Positions 1 to 6,457 of a DNA stretch of 22,154 nt are shown in pieces. The stretch is from JBGVMW01 sp045122835 (GTDB lineage: Bacteria; Bacillota; Clostridia; Lachnospirales; Lachnospiraceae). The notes beneath the pieces are model-generated. The model worked only from the letters and a program-made list of their open reading frames with translations, was not told where the DNA came from and did not search any database. The stretch spans positions 1-22,154 of the forward strand of contig JBGVIB010000120.1 in assembly GCA_045122835.1 (NCBI GenBank). The letters are read 5' to 3'. Each line of letters starts with the position of its first letter. Position 1 is the first letter of the stretch. A program made the translations under genes and the position numbers.

Positions 1-13
1 CCAACTGCGAAGT

Positions 14-42
14 TTGAGTTTGTAATTCAAAAATGGTATATT
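14..42 (+). promoter_or_regulatory. Putative sigma-A promoter of the amidohydrolase gene
   Basis: TTGAGT (14-19) and TATATT (37-42) are 17 bases apart, four and five matches of six to the -35 and -10 consensus. Transcription would begin near base 50, leaving a leader of about 48 bases before the ATG at 98. Called by eye in AT-rich DNA, so tentative. Confidence 0.4.
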
Positions 43-97
43 CTATTTCGTTTTGGTAATAGTATTGGAGAAATCTTAGATACGGAGTAGTACGAGT

Positions 98-1255
98 ATG
101 GTAATCAAAAATGGTAAAATTTTTACTATGGAAGAGAAGCAGATAGAATGTGGATACGTGCGTACAAAGGGAAAGCGAATTGAAGAAGTAGGATCGATGT
201 CGTCTTTTAAGTACAAAGAAGACGGAGAGAGAGTATTGGATGTGAATGGTGCCTGGGTGTTGCCGGGATTAATTGAATCTCACGCTCATATAGGAATTAC
301 AGAAGAGAAGTGGGGAATAATAGGGGATGATAGTAATGAAGAAACGACACCCGTAACGGCATCCCTTCGTGCAATAGATGCGGTGAATCCGATGGACCCC
401 GCTTTTCACGATGCCATTGAGGCAGGAATTACATCCGTTATGGTAGGACCAGGTAGTGCCAATGTTGTGGGAGGTCAGTTTGTGTTTATGAAAACACAGG
501 GAAGATGCGTGGATCATATGATTGTAAAAAATCCAGCTGCCATGAAGGTGGCATTTGGAGAAAATCCTAAGACTGCTTATGGAGATAAAAATCAATATCC
601 ATCGACAAGAATGGGAACCGCAGCGTTGCTTCGAAAAACTTTATACCAGGCAGTGCGGTATAAAAAAGACAAAGAAAATGGCAATCTTACACAGGAAGAT
701 TTTGAGATGGAACCATGGATTCCGGTACTTAAGAAGGAAATACCCTTAAAGGCACACGCACATAGGGCAGATGACATTCTTACAGCTATACGAATCGCAA
801 AAGAGTTTGATGTAGACATTACAATTGACCATGGAACAGAGAGCCATCTGATTGTGGACGAAATAAAAGCATCCGGATTTCCAGTTATTGCAGGAACTGA
901 GCTTACCTCCAGATCAAAGCTGGAAGTGCAAAATATGAATTTTAAAACAAATAGAATACTCAATGAAGCAGGAATTTTGTTTTCCATTACCACAGATCAT
1001 CCTGTTGCGTTGATTCAGACCCTTCCTCTTTGTGCAGGTCTCGCAGTTAAATATGGACTGCCTGTGGAGGAAGGCTTGAAAGCCATAACAATTAACGCAG
1101 CACGTATTTGCAGGGTGGATGACAGAGTAGGAAGCCTGAAAAAAGGGAAAGATGCGGACATTGTAGTTTTTTCGGGAAATCCAATGAAGGTGTTTACCCA
1201 GACGTTATGTACGATAATAGATGGAGAAATTATCTATGAGAATTTCCCGAAATAA
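98..1255 (+). CDS. Metal-dependent amidohydrolase (imidazolonepropionase-like)
   Basis: A 385-residue cytosolic hydrolase of the amidohydrolase superfamily (COG1228-like, related to imidazolonepropionase and prolidase-type enzymes), expected to hydrolyse a C-N bond of a cyclic or acyl-amide substrate at a metal centre. Visible signatures in order: an N-terminal beta-sandwich strand (VIKNGKIFT); the PGLIESHAH motif with metal ligands His62 and His64; AHAHR at 219-223; DHGTE at 244-248; TTDHP with the catalytic/metal Asp300; and the C-terminal GSLKKGKDADIVVF, which closes the beta-sandwich. All expected ligands are present and the length is normal, so it looks active. The ATG at 98 has only a weak GGAG upstream. 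No histidine-degradation genes are adjacent, so the substrate cannot be told and the hutI name is not justified. The downstream gene has its own promoter, so this is probably monocistronic. Confidence 0.88.
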   Translation: MVIKNGKIFTMEEKQIECGYVRTKGKRIEEVGSMSSFKYKEDGERVLDVNGAWVLPGLIESHAHIGITEEKWGIIGDDSNEETTPVTASLRAIDAVNPMDPAFHDAIEAGITSVMVGPGSANVVGGQFVFMKTQGRCVDHMIVKNPAAMKVAFGENPKTAYGDKNQYPSTRMGTAALLRKTLYQAVRYKKDKENGNLTQEDFEMEPWIPVLKKEIPLKAHAHRADDILTAIRIAKEFDVDITIDHGTESHLIVDEIKASGFPVIAGTELTSRSKLEVQNMNFKTNRILNEAGILFSITTDHPVALIQTLPLCAGLAVKYGLPVEEGLKAITINAARICRVDDRVGSLKKGKDADIVVFSGNPMKVFTQTLCTIIDGEIIYENFPK

Positions 1256-1377
1256 CTTCCACAAATGATAAGGAAAAAGTTCTGCTTATTGAGTAATAGT
1301 ATAATGTATTTGTAGCAGAGGTATCTATATTACAATATTAGAATAATTTTAATTTTAAATAAATTTCAAAAAAACTA

Positions 1378-1406
1378 TTGATTATTATTCTCATTTATGC
1401 CATACT
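1378..1406 (+). promoter_or_regulatory. Promoter of the desulfoferrodoxin gene
   Basis: TTGATT (1378-1383) and CATACT (1401-1406) are separated by 17 bases; each matches four of six consensus positions. This predicts a leader of about 25 bases that contains the GAAAGGTGG ribosome binding site. A Fur/PerR-like box overlaps the -35 element and spacer. Confidence 0.45.
1379..1393 (+). promoter_or_regulatory. Fur/PerR-type operator candidate
   Basis: The 15-mer TGATTATTATTCTCA matches 12 of the 14 fixed positions of the 7-1-7 Fur box TGATAATnATTATCA, and 10 of 14 positions of the PerR box. It overlaps the -35 element and spacer of the desulfoferrodoxin promoter, where a repressor would block polymerase. 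The biology fits: desulfoferrodoxin removes superoxide and is regulated by PerR in clostridia. Which Fur-family protein would bind is not decidable here. Confidence 0.45.
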
Positions 1407-1437
1407 AGAGTCATAGAAAAAAGAAAGGTGGTATTTT

Positions 1438-1812
1438 ATGAGTCAGAAATTTTATAAATGTGAGCATTGCGGAAATATTGTGGAGGTCATCAATGATGCA
1501 GGTGTACCGATTTTATGCTGCGGAGAGAAGATGAAAGAATTGATAGCAGGAGAGTCTGATGGGGCAGTTGAGAAACACGTTCCAGAATACAAAGTCGAAG
1601 GCAATGTAGTTACTGTAAATGTTGGCTCTGTCGATCATCCAATGGTGGAAGAACATTGGATTCAGTGGGTATCCTTAGAGACAAAAGAAGGTATTCAGAG
1701 AAAACACTTGAAACCGGGGCAGGCTCCAAACGTTTCCTTCGTATTGAGTGAGGGGGATGAGGTTGTTACAGTTTATGCATACTGTAACCTGCATGGTTTA
1801 TGGAAGGCTTAA
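1438..1812 (+). CDS. dfx: Desulfoferrodoxin (superoxide reductase, two-iron class)
   Basis: A 124-residue cytosolic protein that reduces superoxide to hydrogen peroxide without making oxygen, which suits an anaerobe. The N-terminal desulforedoxin domain carries the FeS4 ligands Cys8, Cys11, Cys27 and Cys28 (CEHC and CC). The C-terminal superoxide-reductase domain carries the square-pyramidal iron ligands His47, His67 (the DHP motif), His73, Cys116 and His119 (CNLH). The conserved Glu45-Lys46 pair just before His47, which gates the catalytic iron, is intact. The length is exactly that of the two-centre class. The ATG follows a GAAAGGTGG ribosome binding site. A promoter with a Fur/PerR-like box precedes it and a strong hairpin terminator follows, so it is a single-gene unit. 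No rubredoxin or rubrerythrin gene is adjacent, so its electron donor is encoded elsewhere. Confidence 0.96.
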   Translation: MSQKFYKCEHCGNIVEVINDAGVPILCCGEKMKELIAGESDGAVEKHVPEYKVEGNVVTVNVGSVDHPMVEEHWIQWVSLETKEGIQRKHLKPGQAPNVSFVLSEGDEVVTVYAYCNLHGLWKA

Positions 1813-1864
1813 TTCTCACTATATAAGCAAAATTTTAATATCCAATTAGTATCACAGTTAAAAG

Positions 1865-1913
1865 AAAGCACAGGAAATCAATGAATAGAGTTGAATTTCC
1901 TGTGCTTTTTTTC
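1865..1913 (+). terminator. Rho-independent terminator after dfx
   Basis: A 13-bp perfect stem (1866-1878 with 1895-1907; arm AAGCACAGGAAAT), a 16-base loop, then a run of T. It lies 50 bases after the desulfoferrodoxin stop. A short forward open frame across it (1881-2078) is an accident of the hairpin. Confidence 0.88.
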
Positions 1914-1959
1914 ATAATTCATAAACACAGCTTTCAGTTTTTAATAGGTTGCTTCGAAC

Positions 1960-1988
1960 TTTACACTGTTAAGTTTTTGTGCTATAAT
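1960..1988 (+). promoter_or_regulatory. Promoter of the first TetR gene
   Basis: TTTACA (1960-1965), a 17-base spacer and a perfect TATAAT (1983-1988). The -10 element runs into a 19-bp palindrome, which points to autoregulation. Confidence 0.75.
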
Positions 1989-2005
1989 CTTATCATTGAT
2001 AAGAT
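1987..2005 (+). promoter_or_regulatory. Palindromic operator, probably TetR autoregulation
   Basis: ATCTTATCATTGATAAGAT is a perfect 9-1-9 inverted repeat. It begins on the last two bases of the -10 hexamer, covers the expected transcription start and ends just before the GGAGG ribosome binding site. Size, symmetry and placement are typical of an operator bound by the TetR-family product of the next gene, shutting off the regulator and the two flavoprotein genes behind it. No protein-DNA data support this. Confidence 0.7.
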
Positions 2006-2017
2006 GGAGGTGCATTT

Positions 2018-2596
2018 ATGGAGAAAAAAGCATATCATCATGGCGATTTGCGGCGTTCCCTTATTGAAACAGGTATAGAGTTAATCAGTCAGGAAGGCGA
2101 AGAAAAACTATCTTTGCGAAAAGCAGCAATGAAGTGCGGTGTTAGCAATGCTGCACCTTACGCACACTTTAAAAATAAGGATGAATTTATCGGCGCAATG
2201 CAGCAGCATGTAATGGATTTATTTACGGCTTCTTTAGAAGAAACCGCCAAAGAATACGAAAACTCGCCGGAACTTTTACTTATGCTTGGAAAGACATATG
2301 TAATGTTTTTTTATCAAAATCCTTTATATTATGATTTTTTGTTTTCGCGAAAAAATATCAAAATACAATTATCGTTAAACAATAGCAGTGAAAATGAAAA
2401 CCAGACACTTGAAATTTTAAAAAAAGCGGCAATTCAAACATTCGGTAAAGTGAATATGCCGGAAAAAATGATTCAGGACAAAATCATAGCTATGTGGGCT
2501 TTGGTGCAAGGCTTATCCAACATTGTAACAATGCCAAATGTGGAATATGACGATAATTGGGAACAGCGAATAGAGGAGATTATAAAATCAATTTAA
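2018..2596 (+). CDS. TetR/AcrR-family transcriptional regulator
   Basis: A 192-residue one-component repressor. The N-terminal DNA-binding domain covers about residues 8-55: a first helix (RRSLIETGIELISQEG), then the helix-turn-helix LSLRKAAMKCGVSNAAPYAHF with the typical aromatic-containing end and the K(N/D)KDEF continuation. The C-terminal all-helical ligand domain is divergent and gives no hint of the inducer. The ATG at 2018 lies seven bases after GGAGG. A perfect palindrome on its own promoter suggests negative autoregulation. Two flavodoxin-type oxidoreductase genes begin 32 bases after its stop, without a terminator or obvious promoter between, so the three probably form one operon induced by a small molecule that the flavoproteins act on. 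Confidence 0.9.
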   Translation: MEKKAYHHGDLRRSLIETGIELISQEGEEKLSLRKAAMKCGVSNAAPYAHFKNKDEFIGAMQQHVMDLFTASLEETAKEYENSPELLLMLGKTYVMFFYQNPLYYDFLFSRKNIKIQLSLNNSSENENQTLEILKKAAIQTFGKVNMPEKMIQDKIIAMWALVQGLSNIVTMPNVEYDDNWEQRIEEIIKSI

Positions 2597-2628
2597 GTTT
2601 CGTACTGTGAAGGAGAATAGGTTGAACA

Positions 2629-3135
2629 ATGAATGTTATAATACATGATTTAGAGAAGCAGCAATTTGAACAATTATTTCCTCATATAAAAGAGGATACC
2701 CATGTTATTTATGATAGGGGATGCATCCGAAACTGTATAGGTTGTTTTGGCTGCTGGATCAAGACACCTGGGAAATGTGTAATCAAAGATGGATATGATG
2801 ATATGGGCGAAATATTTTCTAAGGCAAACAAGGTTATCATTATCAGCAAATGTTATTATGGTGGATACAGTCCATTTGTCAAGAATATTTTAGACCGCAG
2901 CATATCCTATCTGCTCCCGTTTTTTAGGACTCGAAAAAATGAAACTCATCATAAGCCACGATATAAAAATAACTTTGGGTTACAGGTATATTTTTATGGC
3001 GAACATATTTCAGAACAGGAAAAAGATACAGCCAGAAAGCTGGTAGCAGCGAATTGTGTCAATTTTTATGTGCAGGAACAGGAAGTGTTATTTTCCAGCT
3101 CAGTAAATCAATTGTGCCAGGAGGTGGAGCTATAA
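2629..3135 (+). CDS. Flavodoxin-family protein with an iron-sulfur-flavoprotein-like cysteine motif
   Basis: A 168-residue predicted cytosolic redox protein of the flavodoxin/NADPH-dependent FMN reductase fold. The NKVIIISKCYYGGYSPFVKNILDR stretch matches the flavin-loop region of that family (residues about 67-90; the run is quoted only to locate it by its first residues, NKVIIISKC). It lacks the usual N-terminal GSPR phosphate loop. It carries Cys32, Cys36, Cys39, Cys42 and Cys49; the last four form CX2CX2CX6C, the compact cluster pattern of iron-sulfur flavoproteins (Isf). A 4Fe-4S cluster is therefore possible but not shown. The AAGGAG site is 13 bases from the ATG at 2629, longer than usual; a better-spaced TTG at 2622 is out of frame. 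Its TAA overlaps the next ATG, so it is translationally coupled to a second flavodoxin-type gene that does have the phosphate loop. Confidence 0.72.
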   Translation: MNVIIHDLEKQQFEQLFPHIKEDTHVIYDRGCIRNCIGCFGCWIKTPGKCVIKDGYDDMGEIFSKANKVIIISKCYYGGYSPFVKNILDRSISYLLPFFRTRKNETHHKPRYKNNFGLQVYFYGEHISEQEKDTARKLVAANCVNFYVQEQEVLFSSSVNQLCQEVEL

Positions 3136-3764
3136 TGAAAATCACTATTATTAATGGCAGTCCCAAAGGTGGAAAAAGTACATCGGAACTTATGATAGGG
3201 CATCTTGTTTCCAGAATGGCTGATCATGAAGTGGAAATTTACAATATCAGTAAAAGCACATTATCAGAGGAACAATTGGAAGATGTAACGAACAGTGATG
3301 TGTTGGTTTTTGCATTTCCATTATATATTGACAGTATGCCCGCTCATTTATTAAGCTTTCTGGTTGATTTGGAAAAGCAAACTTTTCCAAGGCAAGACAG
3401 TATGGTGTACTGCGTGGTCAATAATGGTTTTTTTGAAGGAAAACAAAATTGTATTGCAACCCAGCAGATGAAGCACTGGTGTAAGGCTGTTAATTTAACA
3501 TGGGGACAGGCAGTTGGAATTGGCGCAGGTGAAATGCTGCCATTCATAAAAGATATTCCGTTGGGATATGGACCAAATAAAAATGTAGGATATGCCATTA
3601 ATCAGCTTTCCCTTAATATATTGTCTAAGAGTACTGGGGATGATATTCTGATTTCCCCTAATTGGCCTCGACCATTATGGAAAATACAATCTTCTTCATC
3701 AGTCTGGTATCCACGGGCAAAAGCAAATGGACTGAAAAAGAAGGAATTGTATATGAAGTTTTAA
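3135..3764 (+). CDS. Flavodoxin-like NAD(P)H-dependent oxidoreductase
   Basis: A 209-residue flavodoxin-fold reductase. Residues 8-17 (GSPKGGKSTS) form the FMN-phosphate-binding loop right after the first beta strand (KITIIN). The second flavin loop, FAFPLYIDSMPAHL, is at about 55-68 and a third region, VVNNGFFEG, follows. The longest open frame starts at 3054, but the ATG at 3135 is preferred: it sits eight bases after AGGTGGAG, fits the family N-terminus and overlaps the upstream stop as TAATG. The paired flavoproteins under a TetR regulator resemble clostridial loci that reduce quinones, nitro compounds or similar electrophiles; the actual substrate is unknown. A hairpin terminator follows, closing the operon. 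Confidence 0.85.
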   Translation: MKITIINGSPKGGKSTSELMIGHLVSRMADHEVEIYNISKSTLSEEQLEDVTNSDVLVFAFPLYIDSMPAHLLSFLVDLEKQTFPRQDSMVYCVVNNGFFEGKQNCIATQQMKHWCKAVNLTWGQAVGIGAGEMLPFIKDIPLGYGPNKNVGYAINQLSLNILSKSTGDDILISPNWPRPLWKIQSSSSVWYPRAKANGLKKKELYMKF

Positions 3765-3787
3765 AGCTGCAAATAAAATGAAGTAAT

Positions 3788-3825
3788 AAAAGTTGGCATT
3801 TCAAATTAGAGTGCCAGCTTTTTTC
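3788..3825 (+). terminator. Rho-independent terminator of the TetR-flavoprotein operon
   Basis: Stem GTTGGCA / TGCCAGC (3792-3798 with 3812-3818, one G-T pair) flanked by A and T runs that extend the pairing, followed by TTTTTT. It lies 24 bases after the stop and right before the next promoter. Confidence 0.82.
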
Positions 3826-3871
3826 TTGACAAAGACTAACAATATTAGTTACAATATTAAAAATATTAGTT
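3826..3871 (+). promoter_or_regulatory. Promoter and repeated operator of the second TetR gene
   Basis: A perfect -35 TTGACA (3826-3831), an 18-base spacer and TACAAT (3850-3855). The 10-mer AATATTAGTT occurs twice, at 3841-3850 and 3862-3871, start to start 21 bases, i.e. two helical turns. The first copy also forms an inverted repeat ACTAA-CAATA-TTAGT (3835-3849) between -35 and -10. This is a convincing place for the downstream TetR protein to bind two dimers. Confidence 0.65.
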
Positions 3872-3890
3872 TAAGAGGGAGGTGAAGGGA

Positions 3891-4466
3891 ATGGCAAGAA
3901 TAGGAATGGATGCAAATACAATTATCAGCAGAGCCACACAGATGGCGAATCAGATGGGAATGGAGAACATGACTTTGAAAATGCTGGCAGATGATTTAGG
4001 AGTCAAAACCCCATCTCTTTATAATCATATAGATGGACTGGAAGATTTGAAAATGCAGTTGATGATTTATGGATGGAAGCAAATGGAGGAAAGGATTATA
4101 CAATCTGTCATCGGCATTAGCGGTTATGATGCAATAAAAGCCGGTTGCTATGCTTTTTACGAATATGCCACAGAAAATCCGGGAATTTTTAACGCTATGC
4201 TATGGTATAACAAGTCTCAGAACGCAGAAACAATGGAAGCAACCTCAGGTTTGTTTTCAGTTCTATTTAAAATAACTTCATCATTAAACATTTCAGAGGA
4301 GAACTGTAATCATATAATCAGAACATTACGGGGATTTTTAGAAGGATTTTCGTTGCTTGTAAATAATGGGGCATTCGGGAATCCAATATCAATTTCAGAC
4401 AGCTTTGAGTTGTCTGTGAATGTTTTGGTAGAAGGAATAAAGACGTTAGAAGAAAAAGGAGTATAA
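3891..4466 (+). CDS. TetR-family transcriptional regulator
   Basis: A 191-residue repressor of the TetR family. The helix-turn-helix lies at about residues 26-46 (MTLKMLADDLGVKTPSLYNHI), a very typical TetR signature including the LYNH end. The C-terminal ligand domain (Tyr/Phe-rich, EYATENPGIFNAML) resembles the WHG/TetR_C_13-like class. The open frame extends upstream to a GTG at 3882, but the ATG at 3891 is eight bases after AGGGAGG and gives a normal N-terminus; the GTG lies inside the ribosome binding site. It is unrelated in sequence to the TetR protein encoded at 2018 outside the DNA-binding region. Its target is probably its own promoter and perhaps the acetyltransferase gene 59 bases downstream. 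Confidence 0.9.
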   Translation: MARIGMDANTIISRATQMANQMGMENMTLKMLADDLGVKTPSLYNHIDGLEDLKMQLMIYGWKQMEERIIQSVIGISGYDAIKAGCYAFYEYATENPGIFNAMLWYNKSQNAETMEATSGLFSVLFKITSSLNISEENCNHIIRTLRGFLEGFSLLVNNGAFGNPISISDSFELSVNVLVEGIKTLEEKGV

Positions 4467-4525
4467 TATCTGGACAGGGGATATTACATACTGGCTTTTT
4501 ATTTGTAATAGCAGGGAGAACTTAT

Positions 4526-5050
4526 ATGGAAAATAAAATAATAATTGCAGAAACAGAAAGATTAATTCTAAGAAGATATATGGAAAGTGATTTAGAAGAT
4601 TTATATGAATATTTATCAAATTCCAATGTTGTAGAATTTGAACCATATAAACCTATGACAATGGGAGAAGTGAAAGATAATTTAAAATGGAGAATTTCCA
4701 CAGATGAAATGATAGCGGTTGAATTGAAAGCAGAGCATAAAATGATTGGAAATGTGTATTTGGGTAAAAGGGAATTTGAATCACTGGAGATAGGGTTTGT
4801 GTTCAATGAAAGTTATTGGAAAAAGGGTTATGCAAAAGAAAGTTGTGAAAAACTGATTGAAAAAGCTTTTGAAAAAGGAATTCATAGAATTTATGCGGAG
4901 TGTGACCCGATGAATCAGAACTCCTGGGGCTTATTAGAGGCAATAGGATTTATAAAAGAAGGACATTTGAGGAAGAATGTATACTTCTTTAAAGATGACA
5001 ATCAACAGCCAATTTGGAAAGATACATTCATTTATTCCAAGTTGAACTAA
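4526..5050 (+). CDS. GNAT N-acetyltransferase, RimJ/RimL type
   Basis: A 174-residue acetyl-CoA-dependent acetyltransferase. The N-terminus TERLILRRYMESDLEDLY is the classic start of RimJ/RimL-like GNAT proteins. The acetyl-CoA-binding motif A follows the strand LEIGFVFNESYWKKGYAKES (about residues 90-109), with the pyrophosphate-loop equivalent WKKGYAKE. The C-terminal IYAECDPMNQNSWGLLEAIGF (about 123-143) is motif B, with the conserved Asn-x-x-Ser-x-x-x-(L/M)-E. Substrate could be a ribosomal protein N-terminus, a small amine or an antibiotic; the sequence does not decide. The ATG is preceded by GGGAG. A weak hairpin (4464-4486) lies between it and the TetR gene, so co-transcription is possible. 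Confidence 0.88.
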   Translation: MENKIIIAETERLILRRYMESDLEDLYEYLSNSNVVEFEPYKPMTMGEVKDNLKWRISTDEMIAVELKAEHKMIGNVYLGKREFESLEIGFVFNESYWKKGYAKESCEKLIEKAFEKGIHRIYAECDPMNQNSWGLLEAIGFIKEGHLRKNVYFFKDDNQQPIWKDTFIYSKLN

Positions 5051-5129
5051 AAGGAAGACACCAGTGTGTAAAACTTAAAACAAATTTTTTTGAATTAAAG
5101 TGTACACTTGCTAAGCTGGAATACTATCC

Positions 5130-5172
5130 AAAAGCCAACAAATGCTAAATTCGAGCATTTGTTGGCTTTTTT
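5130..5172 (+). terminator. Strong rho-independent terminator after the acetyltransferase gene
   Basis: A perfect 17-bp stem (5130-5146 with 5154-5170; arm AAAAGCCAACAAATGCT), a 7-base loop, and a T run at the end of the stem. The A/T ends make it able to work in both directions. Confidence 0.9.
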
Positions 5173-5221
5173 GGTGTGCTTTGCGATATTTCGGAGAGAA
5201 TTTGTCAGGAATAAAAAAGTA

Positions 5222-5263
5222 TTGACAAACATCTGAACATATGATTAAATGTTTACATAAACA
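5222..5263 (+). promoter_or_regulatory. Promoter with palindromic operator for the methyltransferase pair
   Basis: A perfect TTGACA (5222-5227), 17 bases, then TTAAAT (5245-5250). The inverted repeat TGTTTA-CA-TAAACA (5250-5263) starts at the last base of the -10 element. A wider imperfect inverted repeat, TGAACATATG (5234-5243) with CATGTGTTCA (5278-5287), brackets it. The leader to the ATG at 5329 is about 70 bases. The regulator that would use these sites is not identified. Confidence 0.5.
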
Positions 5264-5328
5264 AATGAAAGGTTGTTCATGTGTTCATATTATGAGAAAC
5301 ACATATAATTAGGAAAGGAGCAACAATA

Positions 5329-5913
5329 ATGATTTATAAAATAACAGCTATTGTAATATTAGCAGCATTTTACACATTCTATTTTGCAAAAATCATAATT
5401 CAAAAAAAGCAATCTATAAAGACGAATCAAATGGGTATTGGAAATAAACCCATGAAAGTACTAATGATTGAGCGAATCATGAGTGCTGCCACTGTGCTTA
5501 CTTGTATCGTTGGCGTATGCAGCATCTTTTTTGTAAAAAAATTTCTTATGACAGAACTTAGAATTGCAGGAATTGTAATAGGTTTCATTGCAGTGGTTTT
5601 CTTTGCTTTGGCAACCATAACCATGAAGAACAGTTGGAGAGTTGGGATACCGGAAGAAAAAACATCCCTGATTACAGATGGCATATACAACTGGAGCAGA
5701 AATCCTGCTTTTGTTGGATTTGATTTATTATATGTTTCTATATGTCTTATGTTTTTCAATATTCCGTTGTTGTTGGTATCTCTCTGGGCGGCGGTGATGC
5801 TGCACCTTCAGATTTTGCAGGAAGAAGAACATATGCATAAGATGTTTGGAGCGGAGTATGAACAGTATAAGAAACATACTTTAAGATATTTTGGAAGAAG
5901 AGAACGGATTTAA
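5329..5913 (+). CDS. Integral membrane methyltransferase, isoprenylcysteine carboxyl methyltransferase (ICMT)/PEMT fold
   Basis: A 194-residue membrane protein with about five hydrophobic segments (residues about 4-23, 44-67, 77-97, 127-145 and 147-160). The C-terminal catalytic signature of the ICMT/phospholipid-methyltransferase fold is clear: WRVGI, then LITDGIYNWSRNPAFVGFDLLY (about 117-138; the core is GIYNWSRNP), then the EEEHMHKMFGAEYEQYKKHTLRYF tail, whose Glu-Glu and Arg/Tyr residues bind S-adenosylmethionine and the target head group. Bacteria rarely have prenylated proteins, so the substrate is more likely a lipid or small amphipathic molecule; this is inference. The ATG is eight bases after AAAGGAG. 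A homologous but shorter gene follows 14 bases later. Confidence 0.82.
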   Translation: MIYKITAIVILAAFYTFYFAKIIIQKKQSIKTNQMGIGNKPMKVLMIERIMSAATVLTCIVGVCSIFFVKKFLMTELRIAGIVIGFIAVVFFALATITMKNSWRVGIPEEKTSLITDGIYNWSRNPAFVGFDLLYVSICLMFFNIPLLLVSLWAAVMLHLQILQEEEHMHKMFGAEYEQYKKHTLRYFGRRERI

Positions 5914-5927
5914 AGGAGGAAATGAAT

Positions 5928-6425
5928 ATGGCGAAAGAACACTTGCCAATATATGGAGTTGGCCCGTTTTATACAATTGGAATTATTAGCTGCACAGTGC
6001 TTGGAATTATTTTTTCCAGCATAGGATTCCTAGAGAGTGGAAAAATTGAAAATACAGTAATCATAATTGGATTTGTAATGATGGGTATTTTCCTTATGGT
6101 GTCAGGATTTTGCGTGTGGAAAATGGCAGCACTTGGAAATAAATCCATAGGTAAATATATTGAATCTAACAGATTATGCACAACAGGAGTATACAGTATA
6201 GTAAGAAATCCAATTTATTCTGGTATTATGCTTATGTGTACAGGAGCATTGATGATTGCACATAATTTGTGGCTGTTATTTCTGCCATTTTTGTACTGGA
6301 TTGCTATGACGATTATGCTAAAGTGTTCAGAAGAAAAGTGGCTTCGCAAGCTATATGGCCAGGAATATGCTGAGTATTGTAGGAGAGTAAATAGGTGTAT
6401 TCCTTGGAGAACTAGAAAGTGTTAA
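5928..6425 (+). CDS. Second membrane methyltransferase of the ICMT/PEMT fold
   Basis: A 165-residue membrane protein with four or five hydrophobic segments (about 14-33, 43-65, 97-112, 114-132). It ends with the same family signature as its neighbour: LCTTGVYSIVRNPIYSGIML (core GVYSIVRNP) and EEKWLRKLYGQEYAEYCRRVNRCIPW. The longest frame starts at 5922, but that ATG is only two bases from AAGGAGG; the ATG at 5928 has eight-base spacing and is preferred. The stop of the preceding gene (5911-5913) touches this ribosome binding site, so the pair is surely co-transcribed. Two divergent copies side by side suggest a heteromeric enzyme or two consecutive methylations. A long palindrome downstream ends the unit. 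Confidence 0.82.
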   Translation: MAKEHLPIYGVGPFYTIGIISCTVLGIIFSSIGFLESGKIENTVIIIGFVMMGIFLMVSGFCVWKMAALGNKSIGKYIESNRLCTTGVYSIVRNPIYSGIMLMCTGALMIAHNLWLLFLPFLYWIAMTIMLKCSEEKWLRKLYGQEYAEYCRRVNRCIPWRTRKC

Positions 6426-6457
6426 ATGTTGATGGGATGAGTATTTAGTCAAAGTGG

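Noticed and set aside
592..993. Antisense open frame of 133 residues inside the amidohydrolase gene
   Set aside because: Shadow of a strong coding frame; no start signal and no family resemblance.
1881..2078. 65-residue forward open frame
   Set aside because: It begins in the loop of a terminator, has no ribosome binding site and crosses the TetR promoter, operator and start in another frame.
3054..3134. Upstream extension of the second flavoprotein
   Set aside because: These 27 codons overlap the preceding gene in another frame and have no ribosome binding site; the ATG at 3135 has a good one and gives the family's usual N-terminus.
4464..4500. Hairpin TAATATC/GATATTA between the second TetR gene and the acetyltransferase gene, with a later T run
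   Set aside because: The T run is about 11 bases from the stem, so it is not a standard terminator; kept only as a remark.
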